DNA of 64,000 nt from Mesorhizobium sp. (GCA_019635735.1 JAHBYX010000002.1:434001-498000); one strand, 5' to 3'. Shown: positions 1-12,615, counted from the first letter of the stretch. The notes: generated from the letters alone by a model not told the origin. Program-made: numbers and translations.

Positions 1-139
1 ACAGCCACAGGAGCGGAAAACCGGCATTGAGGCCGGCCGCGAGCGCCGTCGAGACTCCGGAGACGAGGAATGACATCATGCCGGAGAGGAGCAGCCCGAA
101 CGCATAGGGTTCGAGCCACTTGGGCAGAAAAGGTGTCAT
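1..139 (-). CDS. DUF2798-like small membrane protein, 3' end outside window
   Basis: Reading leftward from an ATG at 139, 46 codons stay open to the window edge. The peptide begins MTPFLPKWLEPYAFG and continues with a hydrophobic segment rich in Leu, Ser and Gly (LLLSGMMSFLVSG), as in the first membrane helix of DUF2798 proteins, which are short two-helix membrane proteins of unknown function. It starts eight bases after the leuD stop on the same strand, so it may be co-transcribed with leuD. The family call rests on one helix and is tentative; the end of the protein is not visible. Confidence 0.55.
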   Translation of the reverse strand, partial: MTPFLPKWLEPYAFGLLLSGMMSFLVSGVSTALAAGLNAGFPLLWL

Positions 140-147
140 TGGAGGAT

Positions 148-753
148 TCAGGCCCAGGGACGCGACGTGGCGTTCGTCTTCTCGAAGCTGTCGATGGCCG
201 CGGCCTTCTCGAGTGTCAGGCCGATGTCGTCCAGGCCGTTCAGCAGGCAGTGGCGCTTGAAGGCGTCGAGGTCGAACTTGATCATGCCGCCGTCCGGCCC
301 GCGGATCTCCTTCGCCTCGAGATCGACCGTCAGCGTCGCGTTGGAGCCGCGCGAGGCGTCGTCCAGCAGCTTTTCCAGGTCCTCGGGGCTGACCGTGATC
401 GGCAGGATGCCGTTCTTGAAGCAGTTGTTGTAGAAGATGTCGGCGAACGAGGTGGAGATCACGCAGCGGATGCCGAAATCGAGCAGCGCCCAGGGCGCGT
501 GCTCGCGCGACGAGCCGCAGCCGAAATTGTCGCCCGCGACCAGGATCTGCGCCTTGCGGTAGGCCGGCTTGTTCAGCACGAAGTCGGGATTCTCCGAGCC
601 GTCCTCGTTGAACCGCATCTCGGCGAAAAGACCCTTGCCGAGCCCGGTGCGCTTGATCGTCTTCAGGTAATCCTTCGGAATGATCATGTCCGTGTCGATG
701 TTGACGATCGGCAGCGGCGCGGCGACGCCAGTGAGCTTGGTGAACTTGTCCAT
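148..753 (-). CDS. leuD: 3-isopropylmalate dehydratase small subunit
   Basis: LeuD pairs with the iron-sulfur subunit LeuC to isomerise 2- to 3-isopropylmalate in leucine biosynthesis (cytoplasm). The 201-residue length is normal for the family. Visible hallmarks are the N-terminal [15 protein letters not shown] followed by the [14 protein letters not shown] segment, the aconitase-swivel motif [19 protein letters not shown] near residue 75, and the [12 protein letters not shown] segment. The start ATG at 753 is preceded by a purine-rich AAAGGACC stretch on the minus strand. leuC is not in this window, so leuD is transcribed separately from it here. A possible DUF2798 gene follows after eight bases. 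Confidence 0.97.
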   Translation of the reverse strand: MDKFTKLTGVAAPLPIVNIDTDMIIPKDYLKTIKRTGLGKGLFAEMRFNEDGSENPDFVLNKPAYRKAQILVAGDNFGCGSSREHAPWALLDFGIRCVISTSFADIFYNNCFKNGILPITVSPEDLEKLLDDASRGSNATLTVDLEAKEIRGPDGGMIKFDLDAFKRHCLLNGLDDIGLTLEKAAAIDSFEKTNATSRPWA

Positions 754-846
754 GGGAAAGGTCCTTTCTTCGGGGTCGCCTTACACGGAATCCATCGTCT
801 TTCAAAGGGCTTCGGAACATGGGCGGCTCATGCGCGTTCCCTGCGC

Positions 847-1107
847 ATGAGCCACAGCGAACCCAAGCGTTTCGCCACGCCGGTCGTCGTCCTCGTCGAG
901 GGACGCGACGTCGTCGTGGAAAGCGTCGCCGAAGCGGCGGCCCTGCTGGCGGATGTGCGTTGGCCGGGTCCGCGGGACGACTTTCACGCCGAGGCCTTGG
1001 AGACCTGCCTCAAGGTGCTCGAAGGACACCGCTCGACCGAGGATGCTCGCGCACGGCTGGTCGACGCGGCATTGGCCGCCGGCATCTACGATGACGTCGT
1101 CAGATGA
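847..1107 (+). CDS. DUF982 domain protein
   Basis: An 86-residue protein starting MSHSEPKRFATPVVVLVEG. It shows the DUF982 pattern typical of rhizobia: a short beta segment (VVVLVEGRDVVVESVAEAA) followed by a Trp-Pro-Gly turn (RWPGPRDDFHAEAL) and a helical C-terminal half. DUF982 has no established function; many copies occur per rhizobial genome and some lie near regulatory genes. The longer open frame back to 70 is antisense to leuD and is not credible, so the ATG at 847 is chosen. Its last eight bases overlap the convergent oxidoreductase gene. Confidence 0.8.
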   Translation: MSHSEPKRFATPVVVLVEGRDVVVESVAEAAALLADVRWPGPRDDFHAEALETCLKVLEGHRSTEDARARLVDAALAAGIYDDVVR

Positions 1108-2266
1108 CGTTCAGCTCCCGGTACGGCCGCCCCGCCGCGATCCGCTCGTAGCCGAAGACCGAGCAGTCGATCGTCCGGTAGCCGCCGTGGACGACGAGCT
1201 CCGCCACTGCCCGGCCCACGGCCGGCGCCTGCTGCAGGCCGTGGCCCGAAAATCCGTTGGCGAAGATGAAGTTCGACACCTGCGGATGGCGGCCGATCAC
1301 CGCGTTCTGGTCGAGCGTGTTGTAGTCGTAGTGGCCGGCCCAGGCGCGCGTCGGCTTGATTGCCTCGAAGGCAGGGATGCGTCCGGCGAGAACCGGCCAG
1401 ATCGTTTCCTCGAACAGCCCCCATTCCGGCTCGAAATCCGCCGGATCGGCAGCGCGGTCGGTGTCGTAGGGCTCCGCTCCGCCGGTGATGTAGACCGAAC
1501 CTTCCGGCCGCACATAGACGCCGCTCGGGTCAACGATCAGCGGCATGTCCGCATAGCGTTCGCGCGCCTCGAAGACGAAGACCGAGCGCTTGCGCGGCTC
1601 GACCGGCAGCGCGAGACCGGCCATGGCAGCGACCTTGCCGCCATTGGGACCGGCCGCGTTGACGACCGTGCCGGCGGAGATCTGGGACCCGTCGTCCAGC
1701 ATCACCTTCGTCACCCTTTCGCCCTCGCGGACGATGCCCGTGACCGCCGCCTTGATGAAGCTGACATCGCGGCTCTTCAGCGCGCGCCGGAAGAGCTGGA
1801 GATAGGCATGCGCGTCGAACCATCCCTCGCCCGAGCGGCCGAAGGCGCCGGCGGCGATCCCTTCCACCGACAGCCAGGGGAAACGTGCCCGGAGCGCCGC
1901 GGCGTCTTCCAGCACGATGTCCGTGCCTTCGGCTGCCTGGGCGACGTGGTTCTGCCGCAGGATCGGAACGCCCTCGGGTCCTGCGAGGATCAGGTAGCCG
2001 TTCTCGCGGAACCCGATATCGGCATCGTCGCCGAACTCCTCCTTCAGCCGCCGGAACAGGCCGAGGGTGAACTGCGACAGGCGGATGTTTTCGGCAATCG
2101 AGAACTGCTGGCGGATGGAGGCGCAGGACAGCGTCGTGGCCGACGTCGAAAACTGCGGGTCCCGCTCGATCAGCGCGATCGTTCCGGTGAAGCCTTCCTC
2201 GCGCAGACCCCAGGCGACCGAGGAGCCGACAATGGCCCCGCCGATGATGACGATGTCGAATTGCAT
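1100..2266 (-). CDS. FAD-dependent oxidoreductase, DAO family
   Basis: A 388-residue flavoenzyme of the D-amino-acid oxidase/sarcosine oxidase/glycine oxidase superfamily. The N-terminus has the dinucleotide-binding signature VIIGGAIVGSSVAWGL followed by the acidic end of strand 2 (LIERDP). The middle carries the substrate-side segment VEPRKRSVFVFEAR and the C-terminus the FAD-closing motif NFIFANGFSGHGLQQAPAVG. Such enzymes oxidise amino acids or N-methylated amines with O2 or pass electrons to a carrier; the substrate is not readable. It is divergent from the CoA ester lyase at 2368 with about 100 bases between, so the two may share a control region. Confidence 0.9.
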   Translation of the reverse strand: MQFDIVIIGGAIVGSSVAWGLREEGFTGTIALIERDPQFSTSATTLSCASIRQQFSIAENIRLSQFTLGLFRRLKEEFGDDADIGFRENGYLILAGPEGVPILRQNHVAQAAEGTDIVLEDAAALRARFPWLSVEGIAAGAFGRSGEGWFDAHAYLQLFRRALKSRDVSFIKAAVTGIVREGERVTKVMLDDGSQISAGTVVNAAGPNGGKVAAMAGLALPVEPRKRSVFVFEARERYADMPLIVDPSGVYVRPEGSVYITGGAEPYDTDRAADPADFEPEWGLFEETIWPVLAGRIPAFEAIKPTRAWAGHYDYNTLDQNAVIGRHPQVSNFIFANGFSGHGLQQAPAVGRAVAELVVHGGYRTIDCSVFGYERIAAGRPYRELNVI

Positions 2267-2367
2267 TGTGGATCGATCTCGGTTTCGCTGCGAGGCAAAT
2301 CAGGTTCCGCCGTCGCGTTCAAGCGCCTTGCCGCCGCACCCGCTTGCGCCAGGCCGCGCGTCGAGGC

Positions 2368-3270
2368 ATGAAGCGCACCATGACGACACGCCCCTTCCGC
2401 CCCCGCCGCTCCGTCCTCTACGTCCCCGCGACCAACGCCAAGGCGCTTGCAAAACTGCCGGGACTTGCCTGCGACGCCGCGATCATCGACCTGGAGGACG
2501 CCGTCGCGCCCGACGCCAAGGTCGCCGCCCGCGAGGCGCTGAAATCCTTCTTTGCCGAACGCGCGAAGGCCCCGCATGCGGGCGGTCCTGGCGAGATCGT
2601 CATCCGGATCAACGGATTGTCGACCGAATGGGGGATGGACGACCTGCTCGCTGCGCGCGAATGCCGTCCCGATGCGATCCTTATCCCGAAGGTGGAGACA
2701 CCGCGCGACATTCTGGAAGCCAACGACACGCTCGACGGGGAATACGCTCATCCGGCGATGTGGCTGTGGGCGATGATCGAGACGCCGAAGGCGCTGCTCA
2801 ACATCGGCGCGATAGCCGAGCTCGGCCGTGATCCGGGTGCACGGCTTGCCTGTTTCGTCGCCGGCACCAACGACCTCGTCAAGGAGACCGGCGTGCGCAT
2901 GACGCCGGACCGGCGCTTTCTGACGCCGTGGCTGATGCAGATGGTGCTGGCGGCGCGCGCCGGCGGCATCGACGTCCTCGACGGCGTTGCCAACGATTTC
3001 CGCGACCTCGATGCCTTTCGCCGCGAATGCGACGATGGCGCGGCGATGGGTTTCGACGGCAAGACCCTGATCCACCCGGACCAGATCGCTCCGGCCAACG
3101 CGGCATTTTCGCCCTCGGCCGGGGAGATCGCGGCGGCGCGTGCGATCGTCGCGGCCTTCGCGGAGCCGCAGAATGCCGGCAAGGGCGTCCTCACCGTCGA
3201 TGGCCGCATGACCGAGCGGCTGCACCTGGCGCAGGCCGAGAAGCTTCTCGCCAAGGCCGGCAATCTCTGA
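2368..3270 (+). CDS. CoA ester lyase, HpcH/HpaI (CitE-like) family
   Basis: A 300-residue TIM-barrel lyase of the citrate lyase beta/malyl-CoA lyase family, which cleaves or forms beta-hydroxyacyl-CoA thioesters. Recognisable blocks are RRSVLYVPATNAKAL, the acidic AAIIDLEDAVAPDAK, the CoA-binding VIRINGLSTEWGMDD, ILIPKVETP, MIETPKALLN, FVAGTNDLVKETG and DGKTLIHPDQI. These retain the Glu and Asp metal ligands expected for Mg-dependent catalysis. The ATG at 2368 follows CGAGG very closely; the ATG at 2380 is an equally possible start. The DUF1737 gene follows after ten bases. A second, more divergent family member lies in the island at 24,204. Confidence 0.9.
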   Translation: MKRTMTTRPFRPRRSVLYVPATNAKALAKLPGLACDAAIIDLEDAVAPDAKVAAREALKSFFAERAKAPHAGGPGEIVIRINGLSTEWGMDDLLAARECRPDAILIPKVETPRDILEANDTLDGEYAHPAMWLWAMIETPKALLNIGAIAELGRDPGARLACFVAGTNDLVKETGVRMTPDRRFLTPWLMQMVLAARAGGIDVLDGVANDFRDLDAFRRECDDGAAMGFDGKTLIHPDQIAPANAAFSPSAGEIAAARAIVAAFAEPQNAGKGVLTVDGRMTERLHLAQAEKLLAKAGNL

Positions 3271-3280
3271 GGAAACGCCG

Positions 3281-3487
3281 ATGAAACTCTACCGTTTTCT
3301 GACCGGACCCGACGATTCGAGCTTCTGTCACAAGGTGACGGCGGCGCTGAACAAGGGCTGGCTGCTGCACGGCGGGCCCACCTACGCCTTCGACGCGGAG
3401 ACGAAGACGATGCGCTGCGGCCAGGCCGTTTTCAAGGAGGTCGACGGCGTGGACTACGATCCGGGAATCAAGCTGGGCGATTACTGA
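3281..3487 (+). CDS. DUF1737 domain protein
   Basis: A 68-residue protein with the full DUF1737 pattern: MKLYRFLTGPDDSSFCHKV, then ALNKGWLLHGGPTYAFD and a C-terminal tail rich in Val, Asp and Gly. Small DUF1737 proteins are widespread in proteobacteria; no function is established. The ten-base gap after the CoA ester lyase and a GAGGAAACGCCG stretch before the ATG indicate the two are one transcription unit. Confidence 0.85.
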   Translation: MKLYRFLTGPDDSSFCHKVTAALNKGWLLHGGPTYAFDAETKTMRCGQAVFKEVDGVDYDPGIKLGDY

Positions 3488-3520
3488 TCGCTGGGATGAG
3501 CGCCGGAGGGCGAGTGAGCA

Positions 3521-3958
3521 TCAGGCTCTGGATTCCTGGTCGACGCCTTCCTCGATGCGGGCCATGTCGTCGTCGCTGAGGCCGAAATGGTGGCCGATCT
3601 CGTGGATCAGCACATGGGTGACGATGTCGCCCAGCGTCTCCTCGTTCTCGGCCCAGTAGTCGAGGATCGCCCGGCGGTAGAGCGTGATGCGGTTCGGCCC
3701 CTCGCCGGTGGCCGGGTTCCAGCGCTCGGCGATGCCGCGGCCCTCGAACAGGCCGAGCAGGTCGAACGGCGTCTCCAGCGACAGGTCGTCCATGATCTCC
3801 TCTTCCGGAAACTCGGCAACCTGGATCACGATCTCGCCGGTCAGCGTGCGAAAGTCCTCCGGCAGATGTGCATAGGCGTCGAGTGCGAGCACCTCCATGT
3901 CCTCGAGGGTGGGCGAGAGCTGATCGCGCCAGAGACGGGAATTGTCGATGCGGGCCAT
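3521..3958 (-). CDS. HExxH metallopeptidase-family protein (minimal zincin)
   Basis: A 145-residue protein whose C-terminal helix carries the zincin motif THVLIHEIGHHFGLSDDD, with His119, Glu120 and His123 as the HExxH zinc/catalytic set and Asp129-Asp131 just after. The N-terminal part has the conserved acidic QVAEFPEEE patch and the DLLGLFEG segment of the small single-domain zincin family found across alphaproteobacteria, whose physiological substrate is unknown. The ATG at 3958 gives the usual family length; the open frame continuing to 4513 runs antisense through imuA and is not credible. It is divergent from imuA, with the SOS box between them. Confidence 0.9.
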   Translation of the reverse strand: MARIDNSRLWRDQLSPTLEDMEVLALDAYAHLPEDFRTLTGEIVIQVAEFPEEEIMDDLSLETPFDLLGLFEGRGIAERWNPATGEGPNRITLYRRAILDYWAENEETLGDIVTHVLIHEIGHHFGLSDDDMARIEEGVDQESRA

Positions 3959-4186
3959 ATGCTGTCCTTCGGCGCGCCGACCGCGAGCCGGCGAAAGGCT
4001 CGAGGAAAGCATTGCGCGCCAGTTGCGGCGGCGTTCGGATACGCGCCCGGGTGGACGCCTGAGACATAGATGAGGCCGCATATAGGGGTTTTCGGTCTCG
4101 GATTGAAGCTTTTCCGTTGAAAGAGCGAAAGGAATAAATTCTTCGCGACTCCGCTTGACTCTTTGGGGCCACTCCGGAATCAATAA

Positions 4187-4201
4187 GAACAGAACATGAA
4201 C
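4187..4201 (+). promoter_or_regulatory. LexA (SOS) box upstream of imuA
   Basis: The sequence GAAC-AGAACAT-GAAC is an exact match to the alphaproteobacterial LexA direct repeat GAAC-N7-GAAC, ending 19 bases before the imuA ATG. In Rhizobium and Caulobacter relatives this site controls the DNA-damage-inducible mutagenesis cassette, which is precisely what follows. An additional GAAC at 4211-4214 is out of register. Confidence 0.85.
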
Positions 4202-4220
4202 AATCGATCGGAACAGTGCC

Positions 4221-5174
4221 ATGGCCGGGGTCGCCGCGGCGCGTGAGGCCGTTTGCGCCCTGCGCCAGGAAATCGCGAGAATCGAAGGACGTCTGGCGGA
4301 GACGCTGGATCGGCCCGGGATCGATGCGGTTCTGGCGCGGCGCCGCGGCGTGGCGGTGATGCCGCATCTGACGACGGGAGCCGCCCGTTTCGACGCAGCT
4401 CTCGGCGGCGGCATCCCGGCCGCCGGCCTGTCGGAGATCCACGGGCGTCTCACGCGCGACGCCGGCGCGGTCTCGGGCCTCGCGCTGGCCCTTGCCGTGC
4501 TTGCGGCCGGCAACGGGCCGGTGGTCTGGATTGCGACCTCCGAGATGCTGCGCGAGGCGGGCGACCCTTATTTGCCCGGCATCGCCGCGCTCTACGGCAT
4601 TCGCCCTGGCCGGCTCCTGGTGGCACAGGCCGCCAGGATCGCCGACGTGCTGTGGATCGCGGAGGAGGCCGCCAGCCTCGAGGCCGTCGGCGCCATCCTG
4701 CTCGAACTGCGCGGCAACCCCCATGTGCTCGACCTGACGGCGACGCGGCGGCTGCATCGGCGCGCGCTGGCCTCGGGCAGGCCGCTCTTCCTCCTGCGCC
4801 ACGGAGCCGAGGCCGAGGCCACCGCCGCGCCGCTGCGCCTCGTCGTCTCGCCGGAGCCGGCGGCTGAGAGGTCGACCCTCGCCGGACCGCTGCGGGGTTC
4901 GATCGGGCCGCCCGCCTTCCATGTCCTCATCGACAAGAACCGACTGTCGCCGCAAGCCGCCTTCCTGCTGCAATGGAATGCCGGCCGGCGCATCTTCGAG
5001 GAGAAGGGCCATGAGCCTGCCGCAACGGATACTCGCCATCTGGCTGCCGTTCCTGTCGACCGACCGGATCTTCCGGCAGAGGCTGGGGAGGTCATGGCGT
5101 TTCGACGGCGCCCGGGCGACCCCGCTCCTCGTCAGCGCACGTCAGGGCAACGCCCAGCGCATCGGCGCGCTTGA
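4221..5174 (+). CDS. imuA: ImuA, RecA/SulA-like mutagenesis protein
   Basis: ImuA is the first protein of the ImuA-ImuB-DnaE2 translesion mutagenesis system. The 317-residue protein opens with a charged helix (AAREAVCALRQEIARIEG), then a RecA-like fold segment (HLTTGAARFDAALGGGIPAAGLSEIHG) and the strand VVWIATSEMLREAGDPY. Later blocks (DLTATRRLHRRAL, PLFLLRHG, HVLIDKNRLSP, FLLQWNAGRRIFEE) match the family. A Walker A lysine is not evident, as in other ImuA proteins. The last roughly 55 residues lie inside the imuB coding region in another frame and are low-complexity in style, so the functional domain probably ends near residue 262. Transcription should be LexA-controlled through the box at 4187. 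Confidence 0.9.
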   Translation: MAGVAAAREAVCALRQEIARIEGRLAETLDRPGIDAVLARRRGVAVMPHLTTGAARFDAALGGGIPAAGLSEIHGRLTRDAGAVSGLALALAVLAAGNGPVVWIATSEMLREAGDPYLPGIAALYGIRPGRLLVAQAARIADVLWIAEEAASLEAVGAILLELRGNPHVLDLTATRRLHRRALASGRPLFLLRHGAEAEATAAPLRLVVSPEPAAERSTLAGPLRGSIGPPAFHVLIDKNRLSPQAAFLLQWNAGRRIFEEKGHEPAATDTRHLAAVPVDRPDLPAEAGEVMAFRRRPGDPAPRQRTSGQRPAHRRA

Positions 5175-6536
5175 CGAGGAGGCCGGCCGTCTCGGCCTGC
5201 GCCAGGGTCTGGGCATTGCCGACGCGCGGGCCATGCATCCCTCGATTGAAATCGTCGAGGAGGATCCGCAGGCCGATCGCCGGCTGCTCGAAGGGCTGGC
5301 CGACTGGTGCGACCGCTACACGCCGCTGGTCTCCCTCGACGGCACGGACGGCCTGTTCCTCGACATCACCGGCTGCGCGCACCTGTTCGGCGGCGAGCAC
5401 GCCCTGATGAAGGACCTGCTTGCGCGGCTCTTCCATCAGGGTTTCGAGGCCCGCGCCGGTCTCGCCTCCACCCCCGGCGCCGCCTGGGCGGCCGCCCGTT
5501 TCCGCAGTCCCGCCGTCATCGTGCCGGGCGGCGAGGCGGAGCTTCTGTCGCCCCTGCCGCTCTCCGCGCTCCGGCTCGATGCCGAAACGGTCGCCGGCCT
5601 GAAGAGCGTCGGGCTGCGCACCGCCGCCATGGTGATGGAGGCACCCCGCGCCCCGATCGCACGCCGTTTCGGCCGGCAGGTGATCCTGCGCATCGACCAG
5701 GCGCTGGGCGCCGTCGACGAGGCGATCTCGCCGCGCCTGCCGGTGCCTCCCCTGTCGGTCGAGCGACGCCTTGCCGAGCCGGTCTGCCTGGTCGAGGACA
5801 TCGAGCGGCTCGTCCTCCTCCTGTCGGAAGCGCTGAAAGAGCATCTCGAACAGCGCGGCGAGGGCGCCGAACGGCTCGAGCTGATCCTCTTCCGCGTCGA
5901 CGGTGCGGTCAGCCGCGTCGCGGCTGGATCGGCCCGGCCGCTGCGCGAGCCGCGGCGCATCGCAAGACTGTTTCACGAGCGGCTCTCCTCGCTGGAGAAT
6001 TCGCTCGACGCCGGTTACGGCTTCGATCTCGTGCGGCTCGCCGTGCTGACGGCCGCGGCACTCGACGAGAGGCAGCAAGACCTTTCCGGCGATGCGGCGG
6101 TCGTCGAGGAGGACGCCGCCTTCTTCGCCGACCGGGTGCGCGCCCGCCTCGGCGGGCAGGCGCTTGCCGAGCCCGACCTGCGCCAGAGCCATCTTCCCGA
6201 GCGCGCCATGGGGTTCGGCGGCGGCGGCGCACCGCTCGCAAGCGAAATGCCGGCCGGCGGGGCCGACCGGCCGCTGCGGCTCCTGCGGCGGCCCGATCCC
6301 ATCGAGATCACCGATCCGGCAAGCCTCGATTTCCGCTGGCGGCGCGTCGACCATAGCGTCCATCGCAAGGAGGGACCCGAACGCATCTCGCCTGAATGGT
6401 GGCGCGACGAGGCGGAGACTGCTGTCCGCGACTATTACCGGGTCGAGGACGGGGACGGTCGCCGCTACTGGATGTATCGCGAGGCGGCAAGCGGCCCTGG
6501 CGAGCAGCCGAAATGGTTCATGCAGGGTGTCTTTGC

Positions 6537-6540
<4 letters not shown>
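5011..6540 (+). CDS. imuB: ImuB, Y-family polymerase-like mutagenesis factor
   Basis: A 509-residue protein of the ImuB family, catalytically inactive relatives of Y-family DNA polymerases that act as a hub linking the beta clamp to DnaE2 during damage-induced mutagenesis. It starts [20 protein letters not shown], where active Y-family enzymes have the DxD metal site, so the acidic residues are absent as expected. The palm/fingers part includes [21 protein letters not shown] and [18 protein letters not shown]. The ATG at 5011 has GAGGAG seven bases upstream and the correct family N-terminus. It overlaps the 3' end of imuA by 164 bases and shares ATGA with dnaE2, which points to translational coupling. 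Confidence 0.93.
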
Positions 6541-9917
<3,377 letters not shown>

Positions 9918-9926
9918 GGAAGGGCT

Positions 9927-10160
9927 TCAGCCGCGCAATTTCCTGCGCTGCGCGATCTCGTCCTCGTCGAGCGCCCGCGCCTCGGAAGGCAGCATGATCG
10001 GGATGCCCTCCCGCACCGGATAGGCGAGCTTCGCCGTAAGCGAGATCAGTTCCTTGCGCGTGGCGTCATAGGAGAGAACGCCCTTGGTCAGCGGGCAGCA
10101 GATCAGCTCGAGCAGTTTTGGGTCGATTGCCGTTTCGGTCGAGGTCTCGCCCATGTTCAT
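9927..10160 (-). CDS. Trm112/UPF0434-family small protein
   Basis: A 77-residue protein with the Trm112-like core: [20 protein letters not shown], then [19 protein letters not shown]. In other organisms Trm112 activates several methyltransferases; the bacterial UPF0434/YcaR homologues have no firmly assigned partner. Only part of the usual four zinc-binding cysteines is present (one Cys-Cys pair). Start choices are the ATG at 10,160, two bases after the LON gene stop, or the ATG at 10,154. The tight spacing indicates one transcription unit with the LON-domain gene. Confidence 0.88.
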   Translation of the reverse strand: MNMGETSTETAIDPKLLELICCPLTKGVLSYDATRKELISLTAKLAYPVREGIPIMLPSEARALDEDEIAQRRKLRG

Positions 10161-10162
10161 CG

Positions 10163-10834
10163 TCACTGCAGGCTGGAGGAAAAATCGTCCCCCTCGCGGG
10201 CGAGCGACATTTCCGTAATGGCGATCAGCGTCTCGGCACGCGTCCTGAGGTCGGGCGCCTCCAGCAGCGCCTGCTTCTCCGCCGCGCCATAGGGAGACAT
10301 CATCGACAGCGCGTTGACGAGCGTGGCATTCTCGGCGCGGCTGATCGAGTCCCAGTCCGCTTCCAGCCCGTTCGCTTCCAGGTAGGAGCGGAAACATTTC
10401 AGCAGCGCCGCCCGGTCGATCTTTTCCGCCCCCTTGTCCTCGTCGAGATCGGCCAGGAACGGCACCAGACGGCAGCGTCGATAAGGCGTCCTGACGCTTA
10501 CTTCCTCGACGACGCGGAAACGGCATACGCCCTGCAGCGACACGAGATAGCGGCCGTCGCCGGTTTCCGCGAAGGAGGTGATGCGGCCCAGGCATCCGGT
10601 CTCGCACAGTTCCGGCTCGCCGTCGGCGCGCAATGCGCCGTCGAGACGGGGCTGGATCATGCCGACGAGCCTGGTCGAACCCAGCGCGTCGTCGATCATC
10701 TCCAGGTAGCGCGGCTCGAAGATGTTGAGCGGCATCCGTCCGCCGGGAAGCAGGAGCGCCGCCGTCAGCGGAAACACCGCCGCCTCCTGCGGCAGGTCCT
10801 TTGCCTTGCGATAGAATGCGTTGCCGGCCTGCAC
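10163..10834 (-). CDS. LON peptidase N-terminal (substrate-binding) domain protein
   Basis: A 223-residue stand-alone LON substrate-binding domain without the ATPase or protease parts. Typical blocks are [34 protein letters not shown], the Cys-Leu-Gly-Arg-Ile turn ([12 protein letters not shown]), a [16 protein letters not shown] strand pair and a C-terminal helical bundle ending in [20 protein letters not shown]. Such proteins are common in alphaproteobacteria next to a thioredoxin/TPR gene and a Trm112-like gene, as here. Function is unknown; peptide binding is inferred from the fold. Confidence 0.92.
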   Translation of the reverse strand: MQAGNAFYRKAKDLPQEAAVFPLTAALLLPGGRMPLNIFEPRYLEMIDDALGSTRLVGMIQPRLDGALRADGEPELCETGCLGRITSFAETGDGRYLVSLQGVCRFRVVEEVSVRTPYRRCRLVPFLADLDEDKGAEKIDRAALLKCFRSYLEANGLEADWDSISRAENATLVNALSMMSPYGAAEKQALLEAPDLRTRAETLIAITEMSLAREGDDFSSSLQ

Positions 10835-10921
10835 GCCGTTACCTTCCTCGGGACGGACGGGATCAGGAACTATGTGGGGCGCCCTGCCTGTTTCGCAAGG
10901 GCGCCGGCGATGCGATCCGCG

Positions 10922-11884
10922 TCAGGAGAACAGCAGAGCCGACAGCTTGCGGCGCGCGGCCAGCGTCGCCTCGTCGGTCATGCCCCAGGCCTCGAAGAAC
11001 TGGAGTAGCTGCTTGCGCGCGCCGTCGTCGTTCCACGTCCGGTCGGCCTTCATGATCGCCAGCAGGCAATCGGCCGCTTCCGCCCGCTCGCCGCGCGCAT
11101 TGTGAAGCATGGCAAGGTCGAAACGCGCCTGATGGTCCTTGGGGTCGGCCTCGATCCGGCGCAGTAGTTCGCCCGCATCGCCGAGCTTGGCGGCCTGCTC
11201 GGCCAGCGCGATTCGCGCTTTGACGCCGGCCACCGACGCGTCCGACTGCTTGTCCGCCGGGACTGTGTCGAGCACGGAGCGCGCCGCATCGAATTCGCCG
11301 GCATCGACCAGCATTCCCGCCAGCCCGACGATCGCGGCGAGATTGTCGGGCGCAACCGACAGGATCTCCTGGTAGATGTCGGCCGCCGTCTGGCCGTCGC
11401 CCGCCTCGAGCGCCTGCTGCGCGGCGGCGAGCGCTGCCTCGATCTGGGCGCCGGGGCCGGCCGGGCCGGCGACCTTGTCGATGAACTCGCGTACCTTGCC
11501 TTCCGGCAACGCGCCCATGAAACCGTCCACCGGCTGGCCATCCTTGAAGGCGATGACCGCCGGTATCGACTGGATGCCGAGCTGGCCTGCGACCGCAGGG
11601 TGGTCATCGATGTTCATCTTGACCAGCTTGACCCGCCCCGCGGCCGCCGTGACGACCTTTTCGAGGACGGGCGTGAGCTGCTTGCACGGTCCGCACCACG
11701 GTGCCCAGAAATCGACCAGCACCACCTGGTTGCGCGACTCCTGGATCACGTCCGCCGAGAAGCGCTGGGTCGTCGTGTCCTTGATCAGATCGCCCTTCGG
11801 CTGCTCCGGCGTCTGCCCGCCGAAGCTGACATTCGCCGAATACTGCGCGCCGGCTTGGGCGAAGGGATTGTTGTCGGTGCTCAT
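10922..11884 (-). CDS. Thioredoxin-fold/TPR co-chaperone (CnoX/YbbN-like)
   Basis: A 320-residue two-part protein. Residues about 35-140 are a thioredoxin domain with the active-site WCGPC (Cys64 and Cys67) and the cis-Pro strand SIPAVIAFKDG. Residues about 145-320 are helical repeats of TPR type (AAQQALEAGDGQTAADIYQEIL and similar), ending in the family-typical ATLAARRKLSALLFS. E. coli CnoX (YbbN) has this layout and protects proteins from oxidative aggregation while handing them to GroEL or DnaK. Unlike E. coli CnoX, whose motif is SxxC, both cysteines are present here, so thiol-disulfide exchange is possible. Confidence 0.94.
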   Translation of the reverse strand: MSTDNNPFAQAGAQYSANVSFGGQTPEQPKGDLIKDTTTQRFSADVIQESRNQVVLVDFWAPWCGPCKQLTPVLEKVVTAAAGRVKLVKMNIDDHPAVAGQLGIQSIPAVIAFKDGQPVDGFMGALPEGKVREFIDKVAGPAGPGAQIEAALAAAQQALEAGDGQTAADIYQEILSVAPDNLAAIVGLAGMLVDAGEFDAARSVLDTVPADKQSDASVAGVKARIALAEQAAKLGDAGELLRRIEADPKDHQARFDLAMLHNARGERAEAADCLLAIMKADRTWNDDGARKQLLQFFEAWGMTDEATLAARRKLSALLFS

Positions 11885-11960
11885 TCTGAAGCTCCCTGAG
11901 AGGCCGCACGGCCGAGTTCGAACAATCTGTCGGATACCGCGACCGCGCCAGATGTGGCGA

Positions 11961-12458
11961 TCACTGTCCCACTTTCAAGATGGCCGGATCGTGTCCGGTC
12001 TCGCGCATGAAGCGCACGAGGTCGCCGGGCGCGATCGACGTGGTCGCGGTGTTGACCAGCGGGTGCGCGTTGACAACGTCGTGCCGCAGCAGTTCCTCGT
12101 CGAGGATCGCCTTCACCTTGCCGCCCGTATCGTTGACCACGCCGAACGCCGTCACCGCGCCGGGGGCGACACCGAGATATTCCATCAGTTTCTCCGGATT
12201 GCCGAAAGACACACGGCTTGCCGCCCCGATCAGCTGATGGATCGACTTGAGGTCCACCTGGGTGTCCTCCCCGAGAGTGACGAGGAAGAAATTGTCCTTC
12301 TTGTCCTTGAGGAACAGATTCTTGGTGTGGCGGCCGGCGATCTCGCCGCGCAGCGCCTGCGATTCGGCTACCGTATGAAGCGGCGGGTGCTGCCTTGTCG
12401 TCACGTCTATCCCGAGCGAGGAAAGGAGGGAGAACAGGTCGTCGGGTGTCTTCGGCAT
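11961..12458 (-). CDS. YbaK/ProX-type aminoacyl-tRNA deacylase
   Basis: A 165-residue stand-alone editing domain of the prolyl-tRNA synthetase-associated family. These enzymes hydrolyse mischarged tRNAs, commonly Ala-tRNA(Pro) or Cys-tRNA(Pro). Family blocks are the N-terminal HPPLHTVAESQALRGEI, the KNLFLKDKKDNFFLVTL strand with the conserved lysine, VSFGNPEKLMEYLGVAPGAVTAFG, and the C-terminal HPLVNTATTSIAPGDLVRF. The ATG at 12,458 gives the normal family length. It is convergent with nothing and lies just upstream, divergent, of tRNA-Gly. Confidence 0.92.
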   Translation of the reverse strand: MPKTPDDLFSLLSSLGIDVTTRQHPPLHTVAESQALRGEIAGRHTKNLFLKDKKDNFFLVTLGEDTQVDLKSIHQLIGAASRVSFGNPEKLMEYLGVAPGAVTAFGVVNDTGGKVKAILDEELLRHDVVNAHPLVNTATTSIAPGDLVRFMRETGHDPAILKVGQ

Positions 12459-12584
12459 GGCGTCGATACTCGTGTCTGTGCCTGCTCTAGGCCCAAACCG
12501 CCGCGCTGCCAACCCTGCGCGGATCGCGGTTCGCGCGCCGGAAGTGTCCTTTGCCCAATGGGGCAAACGGGCGCGATTTCCCTG

Positions 12585-12615
12585 TTGCATTCGCCACGCG
12601 CTTCGGCCATATAGG
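12585..12615 (+). promoter_or_regulatory. Possible promoter of tRNA-Gly
   Basis: TTGCAT at 12,585 and TATAGG at 12,610 could be -35 and -10 elements, followed 28 bases later by the tRNA. The 19-base spacer is long, so this is only a plausible assignment. Confidence 0.35.
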